A stretch of 64,000 bases of DNA from Kordiimonadaceae bacterium (GTDB lineage: Bacteria > Pseudomonadota > Alphaproteobacteria > Sphingomonadales > Emcibacteraceae). Position numbers and translations under genes: made by a program. The number at the start of each line of letters is the position of its first letter. The first letter of the stretch is position 1. Positions 1-9,292 of this stretch are shown here, piece by piece. The notes beneath the pieces were generated by a model. That model was given only the letters and a program-made list of their open reading frames with translations. It did no database searches and was not told where the DNA came from. The DNA lies in the NCBI GenBank assembly GCA_018675425.1, contig JABGYD010000008.1, positions 1-64,000 of the forward strand, written 5' to 3'.

Positions 1-523
1 CACGTGCATCAATCAAATTAACTGCTGGCAATGCGAGTAATTCCGAACGAACCCTTCTCGCTACTGTAGCTAATGTTTTCTGATCCGTGACGCCAGAAAT
101 AATAATATCGATTATATCATCATTTTGAACATTGTGTCGTATTCTTGGGGGTTCAATATCTCTCGGAAAAGAACGAATTCCATCTATACGCGACTGAACT
201 TCGTCGACGACCGTCTGGATATTTGCCTGACGCTCAACTTGTAGCGTTATTCTTGAACTTCCACGTCCAGAACGTGAAGTCATTTTTTTAATATTTGCTA
301 CACCTCGAAGCGCATCCTCAACGGGTATAGTTATATTTTGTTCAACCTCAGTTGGACCTGCCCCCAAATAACTTACGTTCACCGAGATTTCATTAGGTGT
401 AACGACTGGAAACACTTCAGTTCGTAACAGCGGTAAACTAACTACACCACCAACAACGATGAGTATCATAAGTAAATTTGCAGCTACATGATTATCTGCA
501 AACCAGGCTATTAAATTTTTCAT
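1..523 (-). CDS. RND efflux transporter permease, N-terminal part
   Basis: This is the inner-membrane, proton-driven pump subunit of a tripartite drug or metabolite efflux system. Only the first 174 or so residues are present; the gene runs off the left edge. The visible protein starts MKNLIAWFADN, has one hydrophobic segment at about residues 12-32, and continues with the start of the periplasmic porter domain (a GPTEVEQNI motif, then a VQSRIDGIRSFP stretch), as in AcrB/MexB-type permeases. Its ATG overlaps the stop codon of the adaptor gene by one base (TAATG), so translation is probably coupled. Family membership is secure; the substrate cannot be told. Confidence 0.9.
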   Translation of the reverse strand, partial: MKNLIAWFADNHVAANLLMILIVVGGVVSLPLLRTEVFPVVTPNEISVNVSYLGAGPTEVEQNITIPVEDALRGVANIKKMTSRSGRGSSRITLQVERQANIQTVVDEVQSRIDGIRSFPRDIEPPRIRHNVQNDDIIDIIISGVTDQKTLATVARRVRSELLALPAVNLIDAR

Positions 524-1869
524 TAACGGCCACCTTCCAGTTGCACGCTGTTGGCAGCAGGACCGTTATTTTCTGTAATTATCTTTTTTTTCTCATCCAC
601 TGAAGGTTTTAGTGCCTCCACCGCCTTTAAATTTGAAGCTCCTACACCTGGTCTACCTGCACCTCCGCGACCAGGTCGCCCACCACCACGCCTACCACCT
701 GCCTGAACACCATCAATACTAGCAATCATTGCCTTCATTCCTGGAACATATGAGTATGGAGGTTTTGGTACAATGTAATCACCTTCAATAATACCAGACT
801 TTATTGTGACAAAGCTCTGATCCCGATCAATTATTTCAACTCTTTTGGTGATAAGTTTATTATCCGAATAGATAAAAATATTGTCATCATCACGCATCGC
901 CATTGCCGGAACCTTAAACACATTACTAATCTTTGGCCCAAAAACTTCAAGGTCAACAAATATCCCCGGCAGGAGCGGAGGAGTTTCTTTTACATATTTT
1001 ATATTTATTGGATCATATATGGTTGCCACGGCGTAATACACTCGACTTTTACGGTCAATCGAACCATCAAGACGTAAAATTTTCGCATCCCATACAACAC
1101 TATCTTCACGGGTTAAATCCCTAACCTTAACATTCAGGGTTTTTTCCTTAGGTAAAATACCCACATTACTCACATTGAGAAGGTCAAGCTGCTTTTGACT
1201 AAGAGGCATCCTAATTTCAGCCTCTTCAGTACCAAATACTCTAACTAAGTCCTGATTAACGCTAACAATTTGACCTAAGTCAACTTGTTTTTGATCAATC
1301 ATTAAAGGAAATGGAGCTTTAATTTCGGTCCGCTCAAGACGAATACGCTGTGTATCATAATTAGCCTGAGCCCCTTTTAGCCCCGCCTCAGCTTCCCGAA
1401 GTTGGGGTATGCGAAGTACAAGATCCGTTGCTTCTCCTTGACCGTATTTTTCCCAGTCTATCTTGGCAAGGTCCGTCTGTTCAAGCTCAACACTTAATGT
1501 TTGCTGGGCCTTGGCAACATTTACCTCTGCTTGAATTAATGCAAGTTCATAGTCGCTAGGATCGATCCTCATAATCACTTCGCCAGTGTCAAAAAAACCA
1601 CCTGACTCAAACCTTGGTGATGTATACACAACTTGCCCAGAGACCTGTGACTTTATGTTAATGTTCAAGCTAGATTCAACAACTGCTTGCGTATTTACTG
1701 TCGGAAAAACATCCATTTTCTTAGCTGTAATAACTTCCAAACGTTCCACGCGTTCTTCAATTTTTTCAACAGGTGCCGTCGGACGCAAAAGATACAACGC
1801 TGCGAAAGTTATTGCTGTAACAACACCAACACCCGCAACAATCATTAGTTGTGATTTACTTTTATTCAT
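523..1869 (-). CDS. RND efflux periplasmic adaptor (HlyD/MFP family)
   Basis: Membrane fusion protein of 448 residues linking the RND permease to the outer-membrane channel. It has one N-terminal membrane segment (about residues 8-28), a lipoyl/hairpin region rich in Leu, Gln and Glu (about 90-185) and beta-barrel and membrane-proximal domains after that. The start overlaps the stop of the upstream TolC-like gene by one base (TAATG), and its own stop overlaps the permease start in the same way, giving a tight three-gene operon. The oddity is the C terminus: residues 391-410 are almost only Gly and Arg, followed by a charged, probably disordered tail. The core adaptor fold does not need such a tail. 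Confidence 0.9.
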   Translation of the reverse strand: MNKSKSQLMIVAGVGVVTAITFAALYLLRPTAPVEKIEERVERLEVITAKKMDVFPTVNTQAVVESSLNINIKSQVSGQVVYTSPRFESGGFFDTGEVIMRIDPSDYELALIQAEVNVAKAQQTLSVELEQTDLAKIDWEKYGQGEATDLVLRIPQLREAEAGLKGAQANYDTQRIRLERTEIKAPFPLMIDQKQVDLGQIVSVNQDLVRVFGTEEAEIRMPLSQKQLDLLNVSNVGILPKEKTLNVKVRDLTREDSVVWDAKILRLDGSIDRKSRVYYAVATIYDPINIKYVKETPPLLPGIFVDLEVFGPKISNVFKVPAMAMRDDDNIFIYSDNKLITKRVEIIDRDQSFVTIKSGIIEGDYIVPKPPYSYVPGMKAMIASIDGVQAGGRRGGGRPGRGGAGRPGVGASNLKAVEALKPSVDEKKKIITENNGPAANSVQLEGGR

Positions 1870-3323
1870 TATAAACTTTCCTGGTTGCTGCTGACTTGAT
1901 TCGTATCAGCAACTTCATTTATATAATTATCGATATTAGCTCCACCAAGAGCCAGATGGAGATCAGCACGGTTAAGAAGACGTCTATGTTTTACTCGAAG
2001 CAAACTTTGTTGTGATGAAATTCTGCTACGCTGAACATTGATCAATGACAAAATATCAGTTAATCCTTTTCCGTATTGCTCAAGGGCTTTATCTTCACTG
2101 GCAAGAGCCCTCTCTACTGCAATATTTAGGTGCTGCTCCTGCTCAGCTAATGTAACTTCGGCAGTTAACGCATTTTCAGCTTCTTGATAAGCATTAAGAA
2201 CTGTCTTTAAGTAACCCGCAAGTATAGTGTCAAGATTAATTTCACTTATAATAACCTGTTGACGTCGCCGGCCTCCGTCAAATATAGGTTGAACTAAGTT
2301 GCCAACCACACTCCAAACTAATCGATCAATATCAACAATATCAGCTATCTCATCGCCATTCGCAGTTGTACTTCCAGAGATACTTAGGGACGGATAAAGA
2401 GCTTTCTTAGCGAAATTTAGGTCGTAATTTGCTTCATATACACGATTTTTGGATGCAACGATATCCGGCCTAGACGCAAGCATATCGGATGGAATACTCA
2501 GTAAAATTTCTTTCTTAAGACTTGGTAGCGACACTCCTTTCTGGATATCACCCGATGGATAGGCTCCAATCAATACTTCAAGAATACGCATACGTTCCGT
2601 TATCGTTAGCCGTTGATTAGCAATATTCGATCTTGCTGTCGCAAGGTTTGTATCGAGTTGAAGTACATCAAGTACATCAACAAGTCCTCTGGCATAACGA
2701 CTATTTACCAAATCTTTTGCCTGCGTTAATTTGCTAAGGTTCAGCTCAAGCAAATTATATTGCATAATTGATTCTGTTACATCGAACCAACGCTGTGCCG
2801 TTCTTGTTGCTAATGATATTCTCGCATACTCAAGATCATTTTTAACTGCTAAAACATTTTGCTGTGCTGCCGCATTATCACTTGCAAGCCGACCCCATAC
2901 ATCTGCTTCCCAAGCTAGCCCACCGCGCAGTGAAAAAATTTGTTTATCTGCTGTACCACTCTCAAAGTCACCCGTTCTCGTTGCCCCAGATGAAAGATTT
3001 CCTGTAACACCTCTAGTGCCACTGGTGATCTGTTGCTGTGCTATGGCTGTATTCAGGCGGTTTGCAGAAATTCTCAGGTCAGGGTTGTTTTCGAACGCAA
3101 GCATAACGATCATTGAAAGATCCTTGAATTCATCCCCGTCAAGCCAACTAAGTTCTGACCTAACACCTTCCATGTCAAGGACCATCCATTGCTCTGGGAC
3201 AGAAACCATGTCTAATTGTTCACCTATTTTCAGCTGAGGTGCACATCCTGTAATTATGAATAAAATAATGCTAAGGTTTCTAAATAAATTTATCGCCGAC
3301 CTTCCAAAGATGAAATTTTTCAT
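1869..3323 (-). CDS. TolC/NodT-family outer-membrane efflux lipoprotein
   Basis: Outer-membrane channel component, 484 residues, first gene of the efflux operon. It has a signal peptide ending in a lipobox (FIITGC) with Cys27 as the likely acylated residue, typical of the NodT/OprM group. Two repeats of long amphipathic helices follow, with family sequences such as RPDIVASKNRVYEANY and GGRRRQQV in the second half. The downstream adaptor and permease on the same strand, each joined by a TAATG overlap, fix its role as the exit duct. The 224-bp AT-rich gap upstream, shared with the divergent rluA-like gene, should hold the operon promoter; no regulator gene is adjacent. Confidence 0.9.
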   Translation of the reverse strand: MKNFIFGRSAINLFRNLSIILFIITGCAPQLKIGEQLDMVSVPEQWMVLDMEGVRSELSWLDGDEFKDLSMIVMLAFENNPDLRISANRLNTAIAQQQITSGTRGVTGNLSSGATRTGDFESGTADKQIFSLRGGLAWEADVWGRLASDNAAAQQNVLAVKNDLEYARISLATRTAQRWFDVTESIMQYNLLELNLSKLTQAKDLVNSRYARGLVDVLDVLQLDTNLATARSNIANQRLTITERMRILEVLIGAYPSGDIQKGVSLPSLKKEILLSIPSDMLASRPDIVASKNRVYEANYDLNFAKKALYPSLSISGSTTANGDEIADIVDIDRLVWSVVGNLVQPIFDGGRRRQQVIISEINLDTILAGYLKTVLNAYQEAENALTAEVTLAEQEQHLNIAVERALASEDKALEQYGKGLTDILSLINVQRSRISSQQSLLRVKHRRLLNRADLHLALGGANIDNYINEVADTNQVSSNQESL

Positions 3324-3547
3324 GTTTTAAATCCGAATTTATTGTCAACTTTATACGAATAAACTTATTTGTTAGATTAACTTAAAAAATTAGAGAATAT
3401 ATTACATTGAAACATAACCCCTTATGCTTAGTATCTACTAGATTATATTGTTATACGTGTCAAAAATAAAAAACTTGCGATTTCATTATTTTAAATTCAT
3501 TTATTATTGATAAACAATCTCTAAATTTTAACAAAAGTTAGTCATTA

Positions 3548-4201
3548 ATGCTTTTTAAATATCAGCCCCCCAAGGACCCCTATCTAGATATTGTTTATTA
3601 TGATGATGATATTTTAATTATAAATAAACCGTCTGGACTTCTAAGTGTCCCGGGAAAAGGCCAACACCTCTCAGACTGCTTGGAAAGACGAGCACAAAAA
3701 AGCTTTCCAAATGCACTAACAGTACACCGGCTTGATATGGACACGTCTGGTTTGATGGTCATGGGCCTAAATAAATTCGCCCATCGCCACCTCAGTCTAC
3801 AATTCCAAAATAGAAATGTGGGTAAAACATATTTTGCCTGGGTCTATGGAAATTTAAAAAAAGAAGAAGGCATGATTGATCTACCAATAATTTGCGACTG
3901 GGATAATCGACCGAAACAAATGGTTCACTTTAAAAATGGGAAGCCATCACAGACTAAATGGCATGTTATTAAAAAAAATAAAAATAAAACTCTTGTCCGC
4001 TTAATACCTATAACAGGCCGAACTCACCAGCTACGTGTACATATGAATGAACTTGGTCACCCTATTCTTGGTGATCGCTTTTATGCACATGACCAAGCAC
4101 TTAACATGAGTTATCGTCTTTGCCTTCACGCCACAGAGATTACCGTTATGCAACCAATCAAAAAAACAAAGATAACTTTTAAGGCACCGGTACCATTTTA
4201 G
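3548..4201 (+). CDS. RluA-family RNA pseudouridine synthase
   Basis: Converts uridine to pseudouridine in rRNA and/or tRNA. The 217-residue protein has the RluA signature HRLDMDTSG with the catalytic aspartate at residue 63, the preceding NKPSGLLSVPGKG motif, and the later GRTHQLRVHM motif. Its short length and lack of an S4 domain fit RluA itself (23S U746/tRNA U32) better than RluC or RluD, but target specificity is not proved by sequence alone. Its TAG stop overlaps the TAA stop of the convergent next gene by four bases. It is divergent from the efflux operon. Confidence 0.88.
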   Translation: MLFKYQPPKDPYLDIVYYDDDILIINKPSGLLSVPGKGQHLSDCLERRAQKSFPNALTVHRLDMDTSGLMVMGLNKFAHRHLSLQFQNRNVGKTYFAWVYGNLKKEEGMIDLPIICDWDNRPKQMVHFKNGKPSQTKWHVIKKNKNKTLVRLIPITGRTHQLRVHMNELGHPILGDRFYAHDQALNMSYRLCLHATEITVMQPIKKTKITFKAPVPF

Positions 4202-5250
4202 AGCTCTAGATCTTCACCTTCATCAGGAATATTAAAGTGAGCCATAACCATATCAGTTTTCACCTCTTCCAATGATACAGGTATCCAAGATGGATTATGG
4301 TCTTTATCAATCAAAACAGCCCTAACACCTTCATAAAAGTCACTGTCGTAAGATGAAATAGCACAAACAATCCGATACTCCATTTTCATGCAATCATCAA
4401 AGTCAAGCTTGGCACCACGCCTTAGTTGTTCAATTATTATTTTTAAACTTATAGGTGACATTTTTTTAAGAACTGCAACTGTTTCCTTGGCCCAGTTATG
4501 ATCAATGATACTAAGGTGATCAAAAATATCCTCAATAGTATTTTCGCCGAAGGCTGCATCAATTAGATCTCGAAACTCATCAAGCTGAGCGGGACCTGGG
4601 TCTTCGGCAAAGCATCCAATAATTGCGTCGACGTCAACATTCGAAGATATATCATCTTTTAGAAGAGCATTTACAAATTCATCTAATTTTTTTGAACTCA
4701 TATATGCAGTGCCAATTCCAGCATACAAAATATCCGCAGACGTAAGCCGCGCACCAGTTAGTCCAAGATACAACCCCAGTGCTCCAGGCAGGCGTGGTAA
4801 AAAATAACTGCCTCCGACATCTGGTATTAAACCGATTGCTGATTCCGGCATAGCAAACATAGTTTTTTCCGTAATAATTCTATGAGAGCCATGAATTGCA
4901 ACACCAACACCGCCACCCATAGTAATGCCATCAAGAAGAGCAATAAATGGTTTTGGAAAATGAAATATTCGAGCATTCATTTTATACTCTGCCGCAAAGA
5001 AATGTTTGCCCGCGAAATTATTTTTATATCCTTGTTCAACAATAGCTCTTACATCACCCCCAGCACAGAATGCTTTTCCCCCAGAAGATTTAATAATAAT
5101 AGCTTGGATTGAGTTATCCTTTTCCCAAACTGTGAGTTTATTATCCAGAGCTATGCACATTTCTATTGAGAGGGCATTAAGCACTTCAGGACGGTTCAGC
5201 GTGATTATTCCTAAACCGGATTTATCTTCGAAAATAATATCATTTGTCAT
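4198..5250 (-). CDS. 3-hydroxyisobutyryl-CoA hydrolase (crotonase superfamily)
   Basis: Probably hydrolyses 3-hydroxyisobutyryl-CoA in valine catabolism. The 350-residue protein starts with a crotonase fold (oxyanion-hole segment GGKAFCAGGDVRAIVEQG and GITMGGGVGVAIHG) and carries the HIBCH-type catalytic segment MPESAIGLIPDVGGSYFLPR. It is longer than an ordinary enoyl-CoA hydratase (about 260 residues) because of the C-terminal HIBYL-CoA hydrolase region that ends with DKDHNPSWIP, a common HIBCH feature. No other valine-degradation gene is adjacent. It may be annotated enoyl-CoA hydratase/isomerase, but length and motifs favour the hydrolase. Confidence 0.87.
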   Translation of the reverse strand: MTNDIIFEDKSGLGIITLNRPEVLNALSIEMCIALDNKLTVWEKDNSIQAIIIKSSGGKAFCAGGDVRAIVEQGYKNNFAGKHFFAAEYKMNARIFHFPKPFIALLDGITMGGGVGVAIHGSHRIITEKTMFAMPESAIGLIPDVGGSYFLPRLPGALGLYLGLTGARLTSADILYAGIGTAYMSSKKLDEFVNALLKDDISSNVDVDAIIGCFAEDPGPAQLDEFRDLIDAAFGENTIEDIFDHLSIIDHNWAKETVAVLKKMSPISLKIIIEQLRRGAKLDFDDCMKMEYRIVCAISSYDSDFYEGVRAVLIDKDHNPSWIPVSLEEVKTDMVMAHFNIPDEGEDLEL

Positions 5251-5331
5251 GAGGGATTACCTTTTTTCTAACTATAATAACTTAAGAGGCTATGTAATTT
5301 AAAAATATTTTTACTAACACCCATGACATAA

Positions 5332-7116
5332 TTAATTGATTGCAATCGCCTCCGTTGCTTGGACGAGCCACTTTTTTTCTGTTTCATCAAGCAACGGAAA
5401 TAACTTTTCACGAACCTTAGAATGATAAGTATTAAGCCAGTTAATTTCTTCTCTGGACATCATAAGAACATTTACGAGCTTAGTTGAAATTGGCACCATA
5501 GTTATAGTCTCAAAGTTAAGCATAGGTCGTCCTTCTCCTTCAAGGTCACTATTTCTAACAATCACCAAATTTTCAATCCTAATGCCATATTGCCCCGTTT
5601 TGTAATACCCTGGTTCATTAGAAAGGATCATACCAGGCGTTAATGCCACATTGTTACTAAAGGGAGATATAGATTGTGGGCCCTCGTGAACACCAAGATA
5701 ACTTCCAACACCGTGTCCTGTGCCATGATCATAATCAAGCCCAACGTCCCATAGTGACTTTCTCGCCAGCGTGTCAATATGAGCGCCGGTTCTTCCCACA
5801 GGAAAGCATGCACAGGCCACTGCAATATGCCCCTTTAGAACTCGCGTAAAGTTATCGCACTGCTCTTTCGTTGGCGCACCAATAGGAACAGTTCTTGTAA
5901 TATCAGTAGTTCCATCAAGATATTGCCCCCCCGAATCAACTAAATAAATCATTCCCTTTTCAAGCTTAAGAGATGTTTTTTCGGTTACTCTATAGTGTAC
6001 AATTGCACCGTTGGGTCCTGCACCGCTTATGGTATCAAAACTATTCCCCTGAAAAAGTGGAACCTCTGTTCTAAAGCCATAAAGCTTATTAACAGCGTTA
6101 ATTTCATCAATTTTTCCGCTTGGGCCGTGCTCATCAAGCCAGCATAGAAAGCGGCACACCGCTACAGCATCTCGGATATGTGCGTTTCTTGCCCCACTAA
6201 GTTCAATATCATTTTTACAGGCTTTATCGAGCTGACAGGGATCATCCACCTCTATAATTTTTGCACCCCCACTTTCTAATGCTTCAAAGACGGCAGCATG
6301 TGAGCGCTTAGGATCCGCGAGTACCGTTAGTCTCCGAGACCCAAGTTTCATCAAGGCCATTTCAAAATTTTTCTTGTCGTAATGCGTAACAAGCGAGCCC
6401 AGGTGCTTTTCAAGCTCTGGGTTAATTTTATCAACATCCATAAAAAAATCTAATTCTCCTGATCCATAAAGTATAGCAAAACTGAGTACTAGTGGAGTAC
6501 AGTCAACATCAGTTCCACGAATATTAAGAAGCCAGGCTATGCTATCAAGTGATGTAATCACGAGTGCATCTGCTTTTTTAGCTTTGATTATTGTTGCAAT
6601 TCTTTTTCTCTTACAGGAAGATTTTTCACCGGAATACTTTTCTTTATGAACACTTACTTCAGCCTTTGACGGAATAGGGCGTTCTGTCCAAATAGCATCT
6701 ATCGGATTAACCGTGATGGCCTTTAAAATAATGTTCTTCTCAGATAGCTTCTTGGCTATGGACTTTAGCCAAGTCTTACTATGAAGCCAAGGGTCATAGC
6801 CAATAACTCCACCCTGCTCCGTATTGTTAAATAACCAGTCTTTGATGGATTTTTGATCAAGGCTATGTCGAGAAAAGAGTAACTCATCGACTTGTTTTTT
6901 TGCCTGAATTGTATAACGCCCGTCTACAAAAACTGCCGCCGAAGTCTGCGTAACAGCACCAAACCCAGCTGAACCATCAAACCCTGTTATCCAAGCTAGC
7001 CGTTCTGCATATGAGGGTGTATATTCGCTCTGATGTTCATCAGTATGAGGTATAAGAAAGCCAGATAATTCATGCTCTCTTAATTTCTGCCTCAATGATA
7101 CTAATCTCTTATCCAT
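5332..7116 (-). CDS. Xaa-Pro aminopeptidase (M24B family)
   Basis: Cytosolic metalloaminopeptidase of 594 residues that removes N-terminal residues preceding proline. It has two creatinase-like N-terminal domains (about 1-300) and a C-terminal pita-bread catalytic domain. The metal ligands are visible: two Asp in VDSGGQYLDGTTDITRT, a His in GTGHGVGSYLGVHEGPQ, and Glu residues in SNEPGYYKTGQYGIRIEN. Length and the extra C-terminal segment match the long, eukaryote-like PepP branch rather than the roughly 440-residue E. coli enzyme. It stands alone, with 81 bp to the preceding same-strand gene stop. Confidence 0.92.
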   Translation of the reverse strand: MDKRLVSLRQKLREHELSGFLIPHTDEHQSEYTPSYAERLAWITGFDGSAGFGAVTQTSAAVFVDGRYTIQAKKQVDELLFSRHSLDQKSIKDWLFNNTEQGGVIGYDPWLHSKTWLKSIAKKLSEKNIILKAITVNPIDAIWTERPIPSKAEVSVHKEKYSGEKSSCKRKRIATIIKAKKADALVITSLDSIAWLLNIRGTDVDCTPLVLSFAILYGSGELDFFMDVDKINPELEKHLGSLVTHYDKKNFEMALMKLGSRRLTVLADPKRSHAAVFEALESGGAKIIEVDDPCQLDKACKNDIELSGARNAHIRDAVAVCRFLCWLDEHGPSGKIDEINAVNKLYGFRTEVPLFQGNSFDTISGAGPNGAIVHYRVTEKTSLKLEKGMIYLVDSGGQYLDGTTDITRTVPIGAPTKEQCDNFTRVLKGHIAVACACFPVGRTGAHIDTLARKSLWDVGLDYDHGTGHGVGSYLGVHEGPQSISPFSNNVALTPGMILSNEPGYYKTGQYGIRIENLVIVRNSDLEGEGRPMLNFETITMVPISTKLVNVLMMSREEINWLNTYHSKVREKLFPLLDETEKKWLVQATEAIAIN

Positions 7117-7209
7117 TTAAACCTCTGTTTATTGTTTGTAGCTCAGAAAATATTACTTCTTAATACAAAAACCTTGCGGTCGGGTAGGTAAAATTTTTAC
7201 TAAAGACTG

Positions 7210-7995
7210 TTAAGAAATTTTCCTCGCTACAAACCCTGTAAAAAGCCCTGCAGATAGAGCTACAATAATTGCCATAATACCATAATATGCCGGATGATCA
7301 TGGGCAAAATTATAGATAAACCTCTCAAATCCACGTTTGTCGACCAAAAGATCCGTACGATGATTAATAATAACATTACCGTCACGAACAAGGTAGACAT
7401 CAGCCTTATAATCACCGACAGGCATATTTGATGGAAATTCTAAGTTTGCTCGAAATAGAATTTCATTCTTCACAGTAATGTTACCGCTACTTTCCCTGTA
7501 AAGCCCTCTAGCCTTCATGTTACGAATTAAAGCATCTTTATAATCACCAATGCCTTCATTGTTTTCATTAACAATCTTAATATTTTCCAAGCCTAATTCT
7601 AATTCAATCTGATCTTCTTTCGACAAAAATTCGTTTAGTGGCCTTGTTGATCCTACCAAATAGTAACCCGGGACACCGCGAACCATTTGATTTTCATTAT
7701 TAATCCATATGCCAGCTACTCGTTTTTTTTTTCTAATCATCAAGTCCGTTGGATCACTTCGAACAACTACGATGATATCATAATCAAGCCCCTGAACTGC
7801 AATTTCATCAGATTGTATACTCTCCATCGCGTGGCGTTCCAAAGCTCCGAATAAGAGAAGCTCGCTTCCAGAAAATTGTGAAGTAATTTCGATTACATGC
7901 TGTGATAAATCCGTCACCAGCGTCTCAGATCGAGTGGGCAGCGATGAGATACAGAAGAAAAACCCCAATGACATAATAATACTTATATTTTTCAT
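7210..7995 (-). CDS. TIGR02186 family membrane-anchored protein
   Basis: Function unknown. The 261-residue protein has an N-terminal signal peptide (about 1-23), a periplasmic beta-rich domain, and one C-terminal membrane segment (about 237-256), so most of it should face the periplasm. It matches the alphaproteobacterial family TIGR02186 by overall build and by its place directly behind a TauE/SafE gene, with only two bases between them. That linkage recurs in alphaproteobacteria and suggests a partner of the exporter, perhaps a periplasmic substrate or sensor domain; this is inference. Family assignment is from recall of sequence and context, not a search. Confidence 0.75.
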   Translation of the reverse strand: MKNISIIMSLGFFFCISSLPTRSETLVTDLSQHVIEITSQFSGSELLLFGALERHAMESIQSDEIAVQGLDYDIIVVVRSDPTDLMIRKKKRVAGIWINNENQMVRGVPGYYLVGSTRPLNEFLSKEDQIELELGLENIKIVNENNEGIGDYKDALIRNMKARGLYRESSGNITVKNEILFRANLEFPSNMPVGDYKADVYLVRDGNVIINHRTDLLVDKRGFERFIYNFAHDHPAYYGIMAIIVALSAGLFTGFVARKIS

Positions 7996-7997
7996 TA

Positions 7998-8924
7998 TTA
8001 TTGCCTCCCTAATCCAATAGTAGAAATGGTAAATAGGTCATCTGGCTCAACAACCAGATCAAAAGCCATTTTTGCACAAACTAAAAGCACCATACCGGCA
8101 AGCAGAATACGAAGCTGCTCACCTTTAAGTTTAGCGCCTACTACTGCACCAATTTGAGCGCCCACAACCGCCGCGGTAAGAAGGGTCACTGCAAGCACCA
8201 CATCAACAGTTTGAGTATTTATTGAATGAAAATAGGTGGCCGCAGCAGTAACAAATGTAATTTGAAATAGAGATGTTCCAATGACAACATTTGTAGGCAT
8301 GTGGAGAAGGTAGATCATCGCCGGAACCATTACAAAACCACCACCAACTCCCATAATAGCGGCAAGGACCCCCACAAGGCACCCTATTGTGATTGGCATA
8401 ATAGCACTGATATACATTTTTGATTTTCTAAAACGCATTTTAAAAGGTAACGCATCAACCCATGTACGCTGTCGGCGCACCGACTTAGTAATTTCCCCCC
8501 TACGGGCCTTAAGAATACTGCGAACACTCTCAACAAACATTAGGCCACCAATGCTACCAAGAAAAATTACGTAAGCCAGAGAAATCATCAAATCAACCTG
8601 ACCAATTTCACGTAGGTACGTAAAAATCATCGCTCCGAAATAGGTGCCCACAAGGCCGCCACCTATCAGCACGGTTCCCATTTTAAAATCAACTCCACCG
8701 CGCCGCCAATGTGCAACAGCACCAGAAACAGACGCCGCTGTAATTTGGTTGGCTTCAGTTGCCACCGCAATGGCGGGTGGAATGCCCGCAAAAATAAGTA
8801 ACGGCGTCATTAAAAATCCGCCCCCAACTCCAAACATTCCTGATAAAAAACCCACACTGCCACCCATGGCTAAAAGAACGAAAATGTTCATTGAGAGTTC
8901 GGCTATGGGCAGGTATATCTGCAT
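7998..8924 (-). CDS. TauE/SafE-type anion exporter
   Basis: Polytopic inner-membrane protein (308 residues, about 8 hydrophobic segments) of the TauE/SafE family, which moves sulfite, sulfoacetate or related organic acid anions. Two homologous halves each open with a glycine-rich motif: FLSGMFGVGGGFLMTPLLI and LAAIMGVGGGFVMVPAMIY. I place the start at the ATG encoding MQIYLPIAEL; a longer frame extends 21 codons upstream but begins at TTG and its extra residues look unlike the family. The TIGR02186 gene follows two bases after its stop, so they form a pair. Substrate is not determinable from sequence. Confidence 0.87.
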   Translation of the reverse strand: MQIYLPIAELSMNIFVLLAMGGSVGFLSGMFGVGGGFLMTPLLIFAGIPPAIAVATEANQITAASVSGAVAHWRRGGVDFKMGTVLIGGGLVGTYFGAMIFTYLREIGQVDLMISLAYVIFLGSIGGLMFVESVRSILKARRGEITKSVRRQRTWVDALPFKMRFRKSKMYISAIMPITIGCLVGVLAAIMGVGGGFVMVPAMIYLLHMPTNVVIGTSLFQITFVTAAATYFHSINTQTVDVVLAVTLLTAAVVGAQIGAVVGAKLKGEQLRILLAGMVLLVCAKMAFDLVVEPDDLFTISTIGLGRQ

Positions 8925-9292
8925 TCGATTTACTATATGTGTTGGCGTTAAAAAATATTTGCCTAATTTGCTATAGCTATCTGGCAAATGCTGACTTTAA
9001 GAATCAAACATTGGCTTTATATAGACCCAAAAAGGGCTTCCTGCAAGTGAACAATATATTCATAGGATTATCATATTTTATATGTTTATTTAAGGAAGTA
9101 TGACTGGACTTGATTAATGGCACTCCCTAAAGTTTGGCCAAAATCATAAAGAAAATCTTCCGCCTACAAAATCTAAATGATAGTATGGAACAAAAACAAG
9201 TTTACAACTCACATATTGCTATTATATCTTTCATAAAGAAGGTCTATATTAGATAAAAATCAACAGCAAAATATATAAAACAGGTGATCAAA
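8925..9292. other. Intergenic region between divergent tauE-like and yceI-like genes
   Basis: 368 bp, AT-rich, between outward-reading genes, so it should hold both promoters. I see no RNA gene, long repeat or clear palindrome. The only clear signal is the Shine-Dalgarno AGGTGA at 9282-9287 in front of the yceI-like ATG. Confidence 0.5.

Noticed and set aside
8925-8987. Longer TauE frame starting upstream
   Set aside because: It begins with TTG, adds residues unlike the family, and the ATG at 8924 gives the family's usual opening.
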